From assembly GCA_964036155.1 (NCBI GenBank), contig OZ038423.1, positions 32,131,249 to 32,195,248 on the forward strand: a stretch of DNA of 64,000 nt. The letters are read 5' to 3'. Shown piece after piece: positions 24,684 through 36,366 of this stretch (the stretch's first letter is position 1; each line of letters starts with the position of its first letter). Below the pieces are notes generated by a model. The model searched no databases. It saw only the letters and a list, made by a program, of their open reading frames with translations, and was not told the origin of the DNA. Source of the DNA: Diploscapter coronatus (Eukaryota; Nematoda; Chromadorea; Rhabditida; Rhabditidae). The translations under genes were made by a program, and so were the position numbers.

Positions 24684-26033
24684 ATGGTGGTGAGTTTTCA
24701 TTTTCCATATACCTTTTTTAGAAGTAGGCAAACATTCTAGGCCTCTGGCAATAATAGTGCAATGGTGAGCGTGGAGGAACTAGTCAAAGCCAACCCAGAC
24801 GTGGACCCTTTCCTGATAAAGAAATGGGAGTACATTTTCACCATGTTCTTCGGTATAGTGTTTGATGGAACTGCTTAAGCTGAGAATTGAAAATTTAGAC
24901 AGAAACTCTTCGCATCAAATGGACTGGGGCGATTTTTACTTGGTCGTCAGAGTAAGTCGAATTAAATTTTCGGTTGAAACATATTTTTTGTAGAAAGTCA
25001 GAGATGTCTATGGTGCAGATAGTGTGCAGGTATACTGTGATTGGTCAAGAATTCGCTTTCAATACTGAAATTTCTAGACTGATTTCGCAAAGAAGACATT
25101 GGCAGCTTTGTGGGAGGGACTTTGTTCTTTGGCTGATTCGGACAAGGTCAGATTTGGAAATTCGAGAATACGTCATATTTTTATGGTGTATTTTTAAATG
25201 GTCACATTTTTGAGAACATGAGAAAAGTTGTAGGACCAACTAATTTCGATCGAGGAATGGATTCATCTGCTGAAAAAGACGAGCGCGCAGAAGGACACGA
25301 AGTGGTTCTCGGACTACGAGCATTTCATGTTCAAGTTGTTCGACGTGAGCTGCGACGGCGTGATGGACGTCGTCGAGTACAACGACGGAATGTCCGTGTA
25401 CGGATTCAAATTGCCTGCTTCCACTGAGGCGTTCAAGAAATTCGCTGTTGTAAGCTGATCTTCATCGTAGAAATTACGGCAACTTGGAAAACTAGTTGCA
25501 TCGCGTAGCATCGTTACATGTGAAATAGCGTCGAATTTGTCAAGAAAAAGATTATCTTCCTTTACTATTTCATATGCAACAACTATTGTAACTGCTTTTC
25601 CAGGTTGCCGAAGTTACATTGTCGCATTTTGGACATGATGAATTTTATGCAGCTAGAAAACGAAAAAGTTATGGAGATGCATTCATTTTTGACATCGATT
25701 TCAAGTGTATCGAAAATTTACAAGCGAAACCACTTCTCATCTCAAAACACCCGTGGGTATTGGAAAGTTTACCCCGGGTAAATTTTCCTTCCTATTTTTG
25801 AAAAAAACTATCCGCGGGTTAATCCTTCAAAACTCTCCGATACTCGTGAGTGCCTACGGGCTAGTTTTGAGTTGATGAAATTCCTGTGGATTACGGTAGT
25901 CTTGCAGGATAAGAAGGGAGCGTACACCGGCAAAGTTCACCCCAAAGAATGGACTCAATATTTCAACGAATTCTTTTGGTCGACTGACAAGAAATTGGCT
26001 GGAAATCACCTATTCGGAATCTTGGAATTCTAA
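24684..26033 (+). CDS. calexcitin-like EF-hand protein
   Basis: Model: join(24684..24689, 24741..24852, 24899..24951, 24994..25029, 25078..25146, 25234..25449, 25908..26033), 205 aa, the normal size for the four-EF-hand sarcoplasmic-calcium-binding/calexcitin group. Loops visible are DRNSSHQMDWGD (about 40-51), DSDKDQLISIEE (89-100) and DVSCDGVMDVVE (129-140), the last two with proper Ca2+-ligand spacing. A degenerate fourth loop lies in DKKGAYTGKVHPKEW. The FDVSCDG... and KEWTQYF... blocks resemble nematode CEX proteins. It should be a cytosolic Ca2+ sensor or buffer, probably neuronal or muscle by family. The first two-codon exon (ATGGTG) is inferred from a good donor/acceptor pair; the ATG at 24762 is the alternative start. 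The last intron contains a family F element. Confidence 0.82.
25477..25611. mobile_element. family F MITE-like inverted repeat
   Basis: Ends ACGGCAACTTGGAAAACTAG and TTTTCCAGGTTGCCG. Interior words 'gcatcgttacat' and 'actatttcatatgcaac' match the copy at 41084. In the last intron of the calexcitin-like gene. Confidence 0.7.
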
Positions 26034-27135
26034 CTTAAGGATTGTCACATATAAAACCTATGAAATTGAGATCTCTTTTTGACCTAACTTTATTATTTTC
26101 TTACAGTATTTATATTCATTTTGGTCTTCTTGAAAGGATCATAAAGTTTAGCAGTATTTTTCCATGAACCCTTCGAGAAGTCCATATTTGTGTGAAAAAT
26201 TCTAACTTCCGTGAAAGAAAATGAATTCTATTTAAACTTCATTGAATCATTGGTAAGAAATCCCAAATGGCTAAATGTTCCACTTCAACTTTGGCTCACT
26301 TTCGATAAACTGAAAGATTCAATTACAATGAAACATTGATTGAACTCTAAATGTTCCTGATATTTGGCTCTCTGCCAGATCAGATTAAGTGAAAGGCATG
26401 GGGGTAAATATTCAGAGAAAACAGCGGCAAGCAGCATAAAGCATCGGCGCCAACACATGTGCTAAGTTACAACACACATAGTCAGGCAACAAAGGGGACA
26501 TTCCTCTTGGTGTGAAATCAAAAGTGCCAGGAGGAAAAGGACAATCGGAATCCTTGGTCTGCATTCAATCTATTCTCCATGTTGAAGGGTAGGTGGATTA
26601 AAATTGCCTTGGATACTTTTTTGATTATTCTTTTATCCAAAGAGATATTAAAGGGGGTTTCCTTTATCCTTTCAGTCAAAGGTTGGTTGGTGGCATGCGC
26701 CTAACCGCCCACGCTGATATGAAGAACCAGCTGGTCGAAACCCTCAAATCTTCCCGGTCCAGGATATCCACTTTACATCCTCCTTTTTCTTATCAAGTCC
26801 CCCTTCGATAGATCTATCATCAGGTCAAATTGAGAATCGCACATCATTTGCCAGAATCAAAATAGCCCTCGAGTCATTCCCCCACTTGATTTAAAAAGTT
26901 GTTGATCTGCAAAATCACGCGGCCAAAGCGGATTTTTTCATCTGCAAGCATTTCTATTTCCTCCATCATATATCATAAATCAGTGGAAAACTTCATTTTC
27001 AAAAGAATTCAAAATAACGGGTAAAAACGAGAGAATGAACAGATCAAAATAAAGAATAAAATAAAACGGTGAAACAAGAATCCAGAATGGATTAGGATTG
27101 GTTTGGAATGAATATCGAATGATAAGACTGTTGAC
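26034..27135. other. convergent intergenic spacer
   Basis: Contains the 3' ends of two converging genes. The block 26680-26770 is unusually GC-rich (GGCATGCGCCTAACCGCCCA) but does not fold into a recognisable tRNA or snRNA by eye. Confidence 0.45.
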
Positions 27136-30100
27136 TCAAACATTGTGTCTTTGCCTATCTTCGGTGGATTTCTTCCAGAGGATCTGGCGCTTTGTGCCTC
27201 GAGGGGGGAACGAGGAGGTCTTCATGGGTTGATTGGGTCCGGTCGAAACGGTTTTCTTCTGAAATGTGTCAGTTCAACTTGAGTTGGGTTGAAAAGAAAT
27301 TCGACTATTTGTAAATGAAAATATTGACAGATTTCGCCTTTTCATCTTTAAGATTAAGGAAGAAGTCATTGAAAACTTCTCTGAACTTTAGAACTTGTTT
27401 GTAAAACTAACCATTCCAAGCATTTTACTTCGTCGGCCATGCCCAACTGAAGTCTTGTTTTTGAGGGTCTCGACGAACTGCAAGAATTGTTTCATGAAAA
27501 GCGAAAAAAAATCATTTACCATCAATCTAGCATTTTCGATGCTTTCCTCTGCGAGTTTCTTGGACGTGTTGTTGACGAAGTGTTCAGTCTGAAACATTTG
27601 CATATTTAGCAGAAAAACGGCAATTTATAAAAAGTAGTACGATAAGGTTTACAGTAACTTCCTGATTTCTAAATACGGGCTCCATTAGTCTATGTTGCAC
27701 TACTTTTATTAATGATCCAGAAGCATGTCTCGGGCTATCTGCGTTGACAGGCGGCTTTTTTTTTCTTATTTCTTCGTTTTTCCCCATATTCCCTGCCCTT
27801 CTTATTCCCGCCTTTAAATACAGACCAATATCTCGAATGAGTTACCGAGTTGTACATGACGGCGTTGGCGAACATCTGCATGAGTTTGTGCTTGAGCTCG
27901 AGCCAACTCATGATCGCGCCGCTCTCGATCTCCTTTTTGATCGTCGCCAGGTCCATTCGTCTCTTCACAACTTTTGAGTATCTGCAAAAGGAATATCCTA
28001 TTTTTGAACAAATCGTTTTTTTTTTCAACTATTGAAATCTGACGATATAAAAAATTAAGTTGTAAACTTTCTCAGAAAGGCTATCTCATTTTTTTCCATT
28101 GAAATGGGTTATGACATGGTTTTGGCAACATGAATTGGTAGAGATGCTAATTTTTCTAGTTGTTTTTTGTTTTCAAACTTTCTCTTGTCAAACTTCTTTT
28201 GCATCTATTTGATGAAAAATGACCTCTTTCGGAAAATGAAAAGTGTCCTTACCCCTCCTCAACATCATCCGTGACGGGAGTGGCGAAGATGTGTGCATTC
28301 GGTCCCGTACTGACGATATTCCAGGCACTGAGCAGAGCTCGCTTAGTTTCCTCCTTTTCGGTGCCAATTCCCCTCGTTCCCTTCTCCTCCTTCCTTCGTT
28401 TGACAGGCGTATACTGCAGGTCGGCTTCAATTCGGACCATCTCATAGCCAGGTCTTTTCGAGTATTCTGAATTTTTAATCATCTTTGTCAGATAGAATAA
28501 TAGATCCTCGTTCATTAAGGGGAGTAATGTGTCGGTAGAAAATTTTAGAAGAAATTACTCGTGGGAACTTGGAAAATACACGATCTTTCATTTTTAAAAC
28601 CCTCTTTCAGATTTGGATTTCCAAAAATGAAAATTTTCTCTCACCCTCCGCAACCCACTGATCGACCTCGTAGACAAGCATGACGTCGAAATTCGCTTCC
28701 TTTCCTCCAAATGCACTCGAAGTGTCGCGTTCACTCGGCAGTGCGTCTTGGCTAGGTGAATTCGTGCTCGCAGATTTCCTCGCCAACTTCTCGAGTGACA
28801 ACTCGTCCTCGTCAGACCAGTCTTCCACTTTTGTCCTAATGATTTTAATTTGAATCTATGATTTTTGAAGCAAGAGCGAGATAAAATGAATATACTGTAA
28901 ATTAGAAACTATCTCTCCTGAAAAATGAGGCAAAATGAATCCTCAGAAATTATGGGTTCAGAGTTTGTTCACGAAACCACCAGAATTAAAAATTGTATCC
29001 TATGTCAAAATTAGTTTTTAAAATCCCAAACCTGCTATCCTCAACCTTGATCGGCTTCTGATAGACCTTTCCACTCTGCACGCAATTCACAAACACAATG
29101 TCCTCCCTCTCGAAATCGACTCTGCCCGTCTGTGTTGATTTATGCGGTCCTTTGTCTTCGGATTCTGTCGGCCTTTTGGATTGGCGGCGCTGAAAATTTC
29201 AATTAAAACAAATTTCTGTGAAGTTAGAAAAAAAATACCGGTTGCTTCTTCTCCTGTCTGACCGTGGCGTTGAGCTGGTGTCGAATGGAAATGTCGGTCA
29301 TGATTTCGACAGTTGTTTGATGGGGCTGAAAAATAGATAATTAAAAATTTGCAAATTGAAAAAATGTTTCAAAAATGCAATTTATTCGGATTGAGAGTTT
29401 TCAATTTACCTGCTTTACCAGCAGAGACTCTTTCGCGGAAACAGATACACTGCCAGATTTTCCAACGACAGAAGAGGAATCGGAATGACGAGAGGACTCG
29501 CTTGCGGCCACACTAAAAATCGTTTTTTTTTGTCAGAATGATTTTGAGAAATTTATTTTTTTTTCAAATCATGAAGTTCACGATTTTGAAAAACTAGTTA
29601 ATTTAAAAGGAAACAAGAAATTTCCAACCTGACAGCGTCAGCATTGTCCCTCTTCCTTGATGCGGATTCGCTTTTCTTCTTTCCTCCAGAAGTCGACGGC
29701 TCTTCGAGTTTTCTCTTCTTGACTGACGGAGTCTCCAGAGCTTTCTCGTTCAAGTTCACTTCTTCGTTCTAAAATTGGAAATTCATCGTTAAAATAGCAA
29801 AGGATGAAAGTAAGATAAAATTTTGAGAAAAGGTTATTCTCCGGCCCCTGTATTTACAGACGGATGACAGGCATAGACGACTGTATTTATCAACGAATAG
29901 GGAGGATAGAGAACGTAGGAAAAGCAAAGAAATGAGAAAAAGAGCCGTTGACAAATACAGCCGTCTGGAAATACAGGAGGCCAATATTTCTTAACTTTCC
30001 CTCATTTTTAAGCTTCTTTCCGAATAAAAATAAATAATCTTTACCATTTTGTGATGGATGTTCTTCTGCGCGGGCTTCTTCTTTTCGATTTCGACGACAT

Positions 30101-31886
30101 TTTCGTGCCTCTCCTGATGACTGTCGAGCTCTTCTTTCAACTCGCGAACTCGCTGCTTTTCCCCGGAAATCGGCAACTTTTTGACAGCCACCTGCTGTTG
30201 CTGTTCAATCGATGAAGAATGCGCGTCTCTCAAAGCCTCGGCCACCGGACGAATCGGGGATTTTATGGGCGACCGGCTCAAATTTTCAAATTCGCAAGAT
30301 TTTTTTAAAGAAAAATCGTCAAACAGGTTCGTTGGATTTTGAAAATTAGCATATTCGCCAAATTCTACTGGCCATAGTGAAAGTATCATTTTTGGTTAAA
30401 AATCAGCATACTTTTTTTTATAGAAAGAATAGCAAATTAAGGCTGAAACTGCTACTTTCTAAATTCCAAGAACTTGTTTAACAACGGCGAAAAACAACTT
30501 TGAATTTATTTGAACCTGTTAGGCGAGGGAGATCTGAACAAGTTCTTGGCACCGACAGGCGATTGCAGTCCCCTCCTCGTCGCAGACAATCTCTCCGACT
30601 TTCCTCCTCCGCCCGCCTTTCTGCCGCTGCTCTTCGACTTCGTCCCGTCTTTCTTCATCTGTTCGAGCTCGCGAAATCGCGCTGCATACGCGTTGATCAC
30701 AATGTAGCGCTGCTCCACGTCGGGGGCCTGAAAATGGATTTTTTTTTTGTATTTTTAAGGAAAAAAATAAAATAAACCTCTTCATCTTCTTTTCGCAATT
30801 GTTCCAATAACTCATCCAGTTCTTCGGGGGCTGAAATTAAAAGAAACAAATTTTTTGAAACTCCTCTCCACCCCTGGACAGCGTGCCGATACGAATTCGT
30901 CTGCATTTACTAGTAATTACGGGAGGTAGCTGGAGGAAACTGGTCCCGTTCTCACCCAGTTTCTAGATACTGATGAATACGGGCCAGTTTCTTACAGTCA
31001 GTGCCCGTAGATACAAACGGGTCCGATTAGACCCCGTACCGGACCGTTGCCCTGGTGCTGAGTCACAGCAAATGAAAATTTTATATTTCAAAATTTTTAA
31101 AATAAAAGAAACTTTCTCCCTACTGAATTTTCCAGCATCCACTTTCTCAAGCAAATCGGCCTTCTGTCGAATTTGGACGAGTTGCAGCTCGTGTTCAACG
31201 TCGATTTCTTTGTCTGCCTGCAAATTCCCTTTTAAATTCCTCTACAAACAAACCTAGGGAGCAATAGAGTTAAACGCAAAAATATACGGAGAGTAGAGGT
31301 CGTATGAGTGAAATTTACGTTATGACTTCTCCATGAATTGAGATTTTTTTTTAATTCTAGACTAGAGATACGAAATTGTGAGGGAAATATTATAGGAGAT
31401 GAGTCGCACCGCTATTCTGACTCAAATCCTCTAGGTCTGAAAAGTTGCCTAAAAATTCAAAGTTCCACCTCATGTTTGAGATGCTGCACCCAGGACTCGA
31501 TGACCGCCTTGCGGCTGTAGGAGCCGGACTCGATGGAGATGGGGTCGACGGGCTTCGGACACGGCAGATTCATCAGACGCTCGAATTCTTGTTTGCAGTC
31601 CTGGAATAAACATCTTTGATTTTACAAAATTTATGCAATTCCCAAGAAACTAATCAGATACATGGCTTTTAGAATTTTTGTTCCCTTCGAAAACTCACTT
31701 TTGTCGTGACAACCGCCTTCCTGCTGTCGTCCATCCACTCATTCACTGCCTTTGCCCTAGAATCCCTGCAATTTTGCCCAACTCCTTCATTTTGACGGGA
31801 AATTTTTCCTACCAATCGTCGAACGTCTGATAGCCCTGCATCAGTGCGTACTGCATCTGAGCCGTCCATTTCAGATGCACTTTCAT
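27136..31886 (-). CDS. BRD8: BRD8-type bromodomain protein
   Basis: Model: complement(join(27136..27258, 27412..27477, 27520..27588, 27846..27981, 28253..28466, 28645..28835, 29032..29189, 29239..29325, 29410..29512, 29629..29768, 30045..30276, 30516..30727, 30778..30830, 31124..31217, 31469..31600, 31699..31765, 31813..31886)), 716 aa, all phases closed. The N-terminus resembles the SANT-like BRD8 head (W-TAQMQYALMQGYQTFDDW, then EELDELLEQL). The middle is Ser/Lys-rich and disordered. The C-terminal bromodomain has LSAWNIVS, HIFATPVTDDVEEGYS, RRMDLATIKKEIESG and MFANAVMYNS (about residues 555-632); the conserved Asn of NAVMYN contacts acetyl-lysine. BRD8 belongs to the NuA4/TIP60 complex in the nucleus. 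Weak points: donor TTCA|GTAGGG at 31123 and acceptor TTTGAG before 30276. Confidence 0.85.
27626..27711. repeat. inverted repeat in intron
   Basis: TTATAAAAAGTAGTAC and GTTGCACTACTTTTATTA face each other in a BRD8 intron, about 85 bases overall. Single copy seen. Confidence 0.5.
29846..29980. mobile_element. family A MITE-like inverted repeat, double hairpin
   Basis: Outer arms CCCCTGTATTTACAGACGG / CCGTCTGGAAATACAGG. Inner arms GACTGTATTTATCAACG / CGTTGACAAATACAG. This is the longest family A copy, in a BRD8 intron. Confidence 0.78.
30860..31065. repeat. complex inverted repeat in intron
   Basis: GC-richer block inside the BRD8 intron with the weak donor. GAGGAAACTGGTCCCG and CGGGCCAGTTTCTTAC are complementary, and CAGTTTCTAGATACTGATG overlaps a direct repeat of the same word. 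It probably inserted after the gene formed. Confidence 0.5.
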
Positions 31887-32537
31887 CCTGAAAATTTTTA
31901 AAAAATTATTAAAAAAAATGAAATATGTCACCGAAGTGAACGATAGTAATGGGTTTGCAAAACGACTTATTCTCATTTTCAAACTTGTTTATTTGCCGTT
32001 TGCATTTTTCATTTCGTCATGTTTCGAGATTTTTTTGCCGCTGCCAAATTTATGTGGTATTTGCTTCGCTGTTCCTTTGTTTGCTGGATTATGAGTTTGG
32101 AAGGGGGAGAGAAAAATTGGATATCAAAGGTGGAAAAAGTGGAGGGAATAAAGACATTTGTCGTGGATATAGGATAGAGATGAAGGCAGATAAGGGGTTT
32201 GTTAGGAAGACAGACAGGCAGAAAGAAAGGAACACCTTTACGACTGGACTGACTAGCCAGGCTAATGAGAAGCGGCGAAGCCTCGCTTCAAAGGGGAAAG
32301 CTAGGCATAACTGGAAAATATCGGAGAGATAAGCAGGGAATGCAATGGAAAAACGTGGATTAGATGAGAAGGGGGAAGGGGACATAATGAAGACATCAAA
32401 GCTAGGAGAAAATGGAACAGAAAAAATACGTCCATTCTATAAAAGGACGGTCGATTGAATCGACTCGAGCGGTGACGCGACTGCAGAAATTTACGCAATT
32501 TGCTGCTAATTTTCCAATCGTTTTTTGTCTTCAGAAC
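31887..32537. other. bidirectional promoter region
   Basis: Head-to-head spacer between the BRD8-type gene and the collagen gene. The plus strand is strongly purine-rich from 32095 to 32420. An AG acceptor lies immediately before each start codon (TTTTCAG one base before BRD8; GTCTTCAG three bases before the collagen). Confidence 0.5.
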
Positions 32538-34479
32538 ATGGCCGATGAAGCGAATTGCTCCAAGGCCCTGCTCAGTAGGGAGGCCGACATCCTCAGGAAA
32601 ATCGCATTCCTGGGCACCTGTGTCAGGTATAGAGCATCCGCAAGTCAAATGATTTGAAATCCTGGGCTTGTAGAATGTTGTCACCCCTTTTCTTGGAATT
32701 AGTAGGATGAAGAGAAAAGCTGATGACAAACAACAGACCAGAATCTGTTCCATTTCTAAAAATTAGCAATGTAGCAGATTTCAAATGATCGATCGACTTC
32801 CTCCAACAAATACATTTCCCTCTGCAGCACAGCAGCCACCCTGATCTGCATAGTGGCTATCCCCACTTTGTACAACTACATCCAACACGTGCAATCCACG
32901 CTCCAACCGGAAGTGGAATTTTGCCGACACAAGACTGGGGGACTGCACGCTCAATACGAGAAGCTGCAGGAGATTGTCGGAGTCCGAGACAAGAATGTCG
33001 AGAGGAGACAGGCCGGATATGGCGGAGGATATTCGGGCAGTTATGGAGGAGGAAGTGAGGATTATTTTGACCAAATTTGAGATGTTCTATCAGGAATGCT
33101 AGAATTCAATAGTTTTGACGATCGATCCGATCTGATATAACCTTCTCATGTTTAATTCGTGGAGTTGGCATAGATCTGGCACAAAATCCAAAATTTCTAG
33201 ATCCCGGCTATAGCAACTATGGAACGAATATGCCGAGAGGAGGCGGCGGCAATGAGGGCCAATGCTCGAACACCTGCAAAATTGGAATGCCGGGTCCACC
33301 GGGGTTTGAGATAATTTCGAATTGCACTAATTCTCGTAATCTTTTAGTCTGCCAGGCAAAGATGGCCCAGGTATTCTTGTTGAAATCGGAATAATTTTGT
33401 AGGGCTTTATCTTCGAGAGTAAATTTTAGACGGAAAAGATGGTGAAACGGGAATTGATGGTGAACATGCACCCGATATGGATGATTCATATGGCCAGCCC
33501 CAAACTCAGCCTTGCTTCGAATGTTTGCCGGGTCCGCCAGGTTTTTTTCCCCGATTTAGGATTATCAGACGATTTCTAAATTAAACTAGGTTCTCCTGGT
33601 AATCAAGGAAGAAAAGGAATTAATGGAGTGGCTGGAAAACCGGTAGGATTTTAGACTCATTATTCGAGGTAAATTGATAAAATTCAGGGAATGCCAGGCC
33701 GACCTGTGAGAATTTAAGCATTACTTTTGGTGAACTAAAAATATTCCTAATTTCTAGGGAATGCCTGCTCCATTGGGCGAGCCCGGTCCACAGGTACATT
33801 TTAGAGTCATCTTTAGAGAAAAAAAAAGAAATTTAGGGTCCTCCTGGTACTGATGGGTTCGTCTGAAAATAACAGTAGTTGAATTGAAATTGATAATTTA
33901 GAAATCCTGGGCAAAATGGCGAACATGGTAATTATCCTATTTAGATTTACCTAGATTTAAAATAATTGGCCTGTTTTATGTCAACCCGGTATATCGGAAG
34001 AAGTTGAAGTACCTCAAGGGCCACCGGGATTAGTGTAAGTTGTTGAAACCGTGGAAAATGTTCAATTTACAATTTTGTAGTGGCGCTCCTGGTCCCAGAG
34101 GTTTGTGACTCGATATTTAGTTTAATAAAATACAAAGATAATGGTTGAATTTTATGACCTGATGGTGAGCGCGGCCCGCCGGGAAGAGTAAGGATTCATC
34201 AGTGATAAAAATGATGATCAGAATGATTTTAGCCTGGTAGACCTGGGATCATGGGACCTCCTGGTGACATTGGTAAACATTGTATGCCTAGTTTGATAAA
34301 ACTTTGAAAATTTGAAGGAAGAGACGGTCCGCAAGGAAACGCAGGGCTACCTGGCCAAATGGGAGACAACGGAAATATGGGTGATAATGGGTAAAAGTTT
34401 ATAAGCAATTAAAAGAACAAGCAGAAATTATAGCTCTTGTAATCACTGTCCACCACCCAGAACGGCTCCAGGATATTAA
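32538..34479 (+). CDS. nematode cuticle collagen, 16 exons
   Basis: Model: join(32538..32626, 32828..33054, 33201..33303, 33348..33370, 33430..33540, 33590..33642, 33688..33705, 33758..33793, 33837..33856, 33902..33927, 33980..34034, 34081..34100, 34156..34187, 34233..34272, 34318..34390, 34434..34479), 323 aa, normal collagen size. The N-terminal cuticle-collagen region has a signal-anchor (ATLICIVAIPTLYNYIQHVQ), then NVERRQ, a subtilisin-like cleavage site. Cys clusters CSNTC and CFEC flank Gly-X-Y runs, and the tail is CNHCPPPRTAPGY. Gly-X-Y periodicity fixes almost every join. Two introns, 33928-33979 and 34101-34155, must end in AT instead of AG. The exon count is far above that of Caenorhabditis collagens, with one exon of only 18 bases. 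The product is secreted, trimeric, and cross-linked into cuticle. Confidence 0.93.
33928..33979 (+). other. GT-AT intron 1 of the collagen
   Basis: Donor CATG|GTAATT, 3' end CTGTTTTAT|GTC. Splicing here gives GEH-GQP-GIS in perfect Gly-X-Y register. The nearest AG site (CGGAAG) drops GQP and GIS. Confidence 0.75.
34101..34155 (+). other. GT-AT intron 2 of the collagen
   Basis: Donor AGAG|GTTTGT, 3' end GAATTTTAT|GAC. Splicing here gives GPR-GPD-GER-GPP-GRP without a break. Every AG in the intron either meets a stop or loses the Gly-X-Y frame. Confidence 0.8.
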
Positions 34480-35382
34480 ATTCGATCGGAAAATGAAGAT
34501 GAATAGAAGACTAGTTAATTTATGGGTACTTGTAACTATTGTTGATGGTTTAGTGAATAAATTATACGAAAATTTAAATTAGAAAAGTTATACTTACCCC
34601 AGAATCTGTGTAGAAATTTGAATTTATTGTCTCCAGTGTAGAGTTTTCGTCAAAATGTCGGGGGCGTGGCTTTTGTCCGTGTGCTGCAAAGTATGGGCAA
34701 TGTCTTTTCTATTCTTTGATATCGCGGACTTATTCGCCATTAAACACGACATAGTGAAGCACAAGAATTTGGAGCAATACGTGATCTTTTAGATATCAAA
34801 TTAGTCCATGTTTTCAGAATTGATGTTTCCTACAAATGAATGAATCAACGAAATTAATGAATCATCAAATATCTGTCAATGTCCCATATTCTTGTACACC
34901 ACTGTATTCGTATTCCGAAAGAAAAACCAAAGGAATGATTCCAGATTCTCGTTCGACTTTGACGAAGCGTGAAGAGAAGAATGGAAGAAGAACGTGAATG
35001 GACCAGCGACTTCAAGCTCAATTGAACAGAGATGATGGAATGGAAGCTAGATTTGGCGAATCTGTTGACAGTTAGTTTACCAAAAATTTTGAATTCGTTT
35101 ATTGTTACATAATCTCTTATAATTTATTATTAGGCGATAGAACCTTCATTTTCATCTAACCCGTAGTTAAATCGAATAAGTTTTAATGAGATCGGCATTG
35201 GCTTTGAATTGAGCATTTTAATGGAGGTGGAAATATGTTTGGCTTATCATCATTGACGTAGGTACTCTCTTGCCGACGAGTGAATTCGGTATGTTTCATC
35301 TGAAACAAGGAATGAGGGAATTTCAATTGCAAGTACTCACCTCAAATTTTTGAAAGTACTGATTATGATCATGATTCTGTCA
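34480..35382. other. spacer with a small ORF
   Basis: Mostly non-coding. A 45-codon plus-strand frame at 34655-34792 begins MSGAWLLSVCCKVWAMSFLF and looks like a membrane segment, but no second exon could be joined to it. It may be a degenerate or small membrane-protein gene. Confidence 0.35.
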
Positions 35383-36366
35383 TCACTGAAGAGCAAATGC
35401 AACTATAGCGTGAATTGCACAAAGTAGAATAGCGTCCGCCTAAATTTCATTTTGGAACTAGACAAATATGAAGCTCGAGAAGGTGTGTAAAATGAAAGGA
35501 TATGGAATATGCTAATTTTCAAAATTAGCTATTTCCGTTGATTTGTAATTTTCTTCGTGAACTTACCGCTGACCAGCTCCACTTCTCTGACCATTCCAAG
35601 TGGTTAAAATCTATCGAGTAGTGAATTTCGATGACAGCGCTAATTCCCGCTAGAAGTGAGCAAAATACTGCAGAAGGCATTTCCTAAAACCTGTAAATCA
35701 ACAAAACTATCAATCAGGTCATTCGAGCGTACCCCCCTTTAAGACAAAATACTCTGCCAGTCTTATTGCATACCTTCTATGCATATTACTTTTCTATAGG
35801 AAGAAAAATTATCTTACGTATCCCCTCCCCAAAATTTCCCATCTGGCTGAAAATCTGCCTGAGTCTGTTAACAATTCTACAACTTGCCATGCAATTGTAA
35901 CTTATCGAACAAGGCGTGTTTGAGTACCACAAGTGCGTGATTAACCATCCACTAGATATTAGAATAGTTATCATCGCTGAGAAAATAGGGAAATACTGAA
36001 AATTTGATTTAAATGGGTATTTTCAACTCGAATTTTGCATAAAAACGAAATGACGAGGGATTCTTTATTATTCTAATTTTCATATCTGCATTTTCTCAAC
36101 GTCTAACTTGACTCTGATATTTCATCTGGTGCTATTTCAAAATTCTCATCTTACAAAATAAAATGTTATTTTTTCTTTTGTCTAGGTATATATAAAATTG
36201 GACTTTGAACTAAATTTATAAAAAAAAAAAAAATTACCTGCGCATATTGCATTCCATTTCTGGCGTATTCTTTCGATTCCCCACACGTTTTATAGGTACA
36301 ATAGAATCCCGACCAGTAGAATAGGAAACAAGAGAGCATCTGCAAATTATATATCCTAGTGTCCAT
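35383..36366 (-). CDS. small multi-span membrane protein, model incomplete
   Basis: Two exons are firm: 35567..35683 (EMPSAVFCSLLAGISAVIEI... ending WSWSA) joined in phase to 35383..35439 (ADAILLCAIHAIVAFALQ, stop). Both have good splice sites and hydrophobic, helix-length segments. Upstream candidates are 36238..36366 (starting MDTRIYNLQMLSCFLFYW) and 35818..35995 (YFPIFSAMITILISSGWLIT). These two join in phase to each other, but the second leaves one extra base before 35683, so a micro-exon or a different boundary is missing. Layout and the Ala/Ile/Leu-rich last helix suggest a four-span MARVEL-like protein. This is inference from hydrophobicity only. Confidence 0.4.

Noticed and set aside
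26680..26770. GC-rich block that might be a tRNA or other structured RNA
   Set aside because: GGTCGAAACCC resembles a B box but lacks one base, and no cloverleaf arms or anticodon stem could be placed.
32089..32385. Opposed open frames between BRD8 and the collagen
   Set aside because: Both follow from a purine-rich stretch. Neither has a start context or coding composition, and the interval is a head-to-head promoter.
33928..34155. U12-type AT-AC introns as the explanation for the odd 3' ends
   Set aside because: Donors are ordinary GT sites without the U12 RTATCCTT consensus, there is no TCCTTAAC branch site, and the 3' dinucleotide is AT, not AC.
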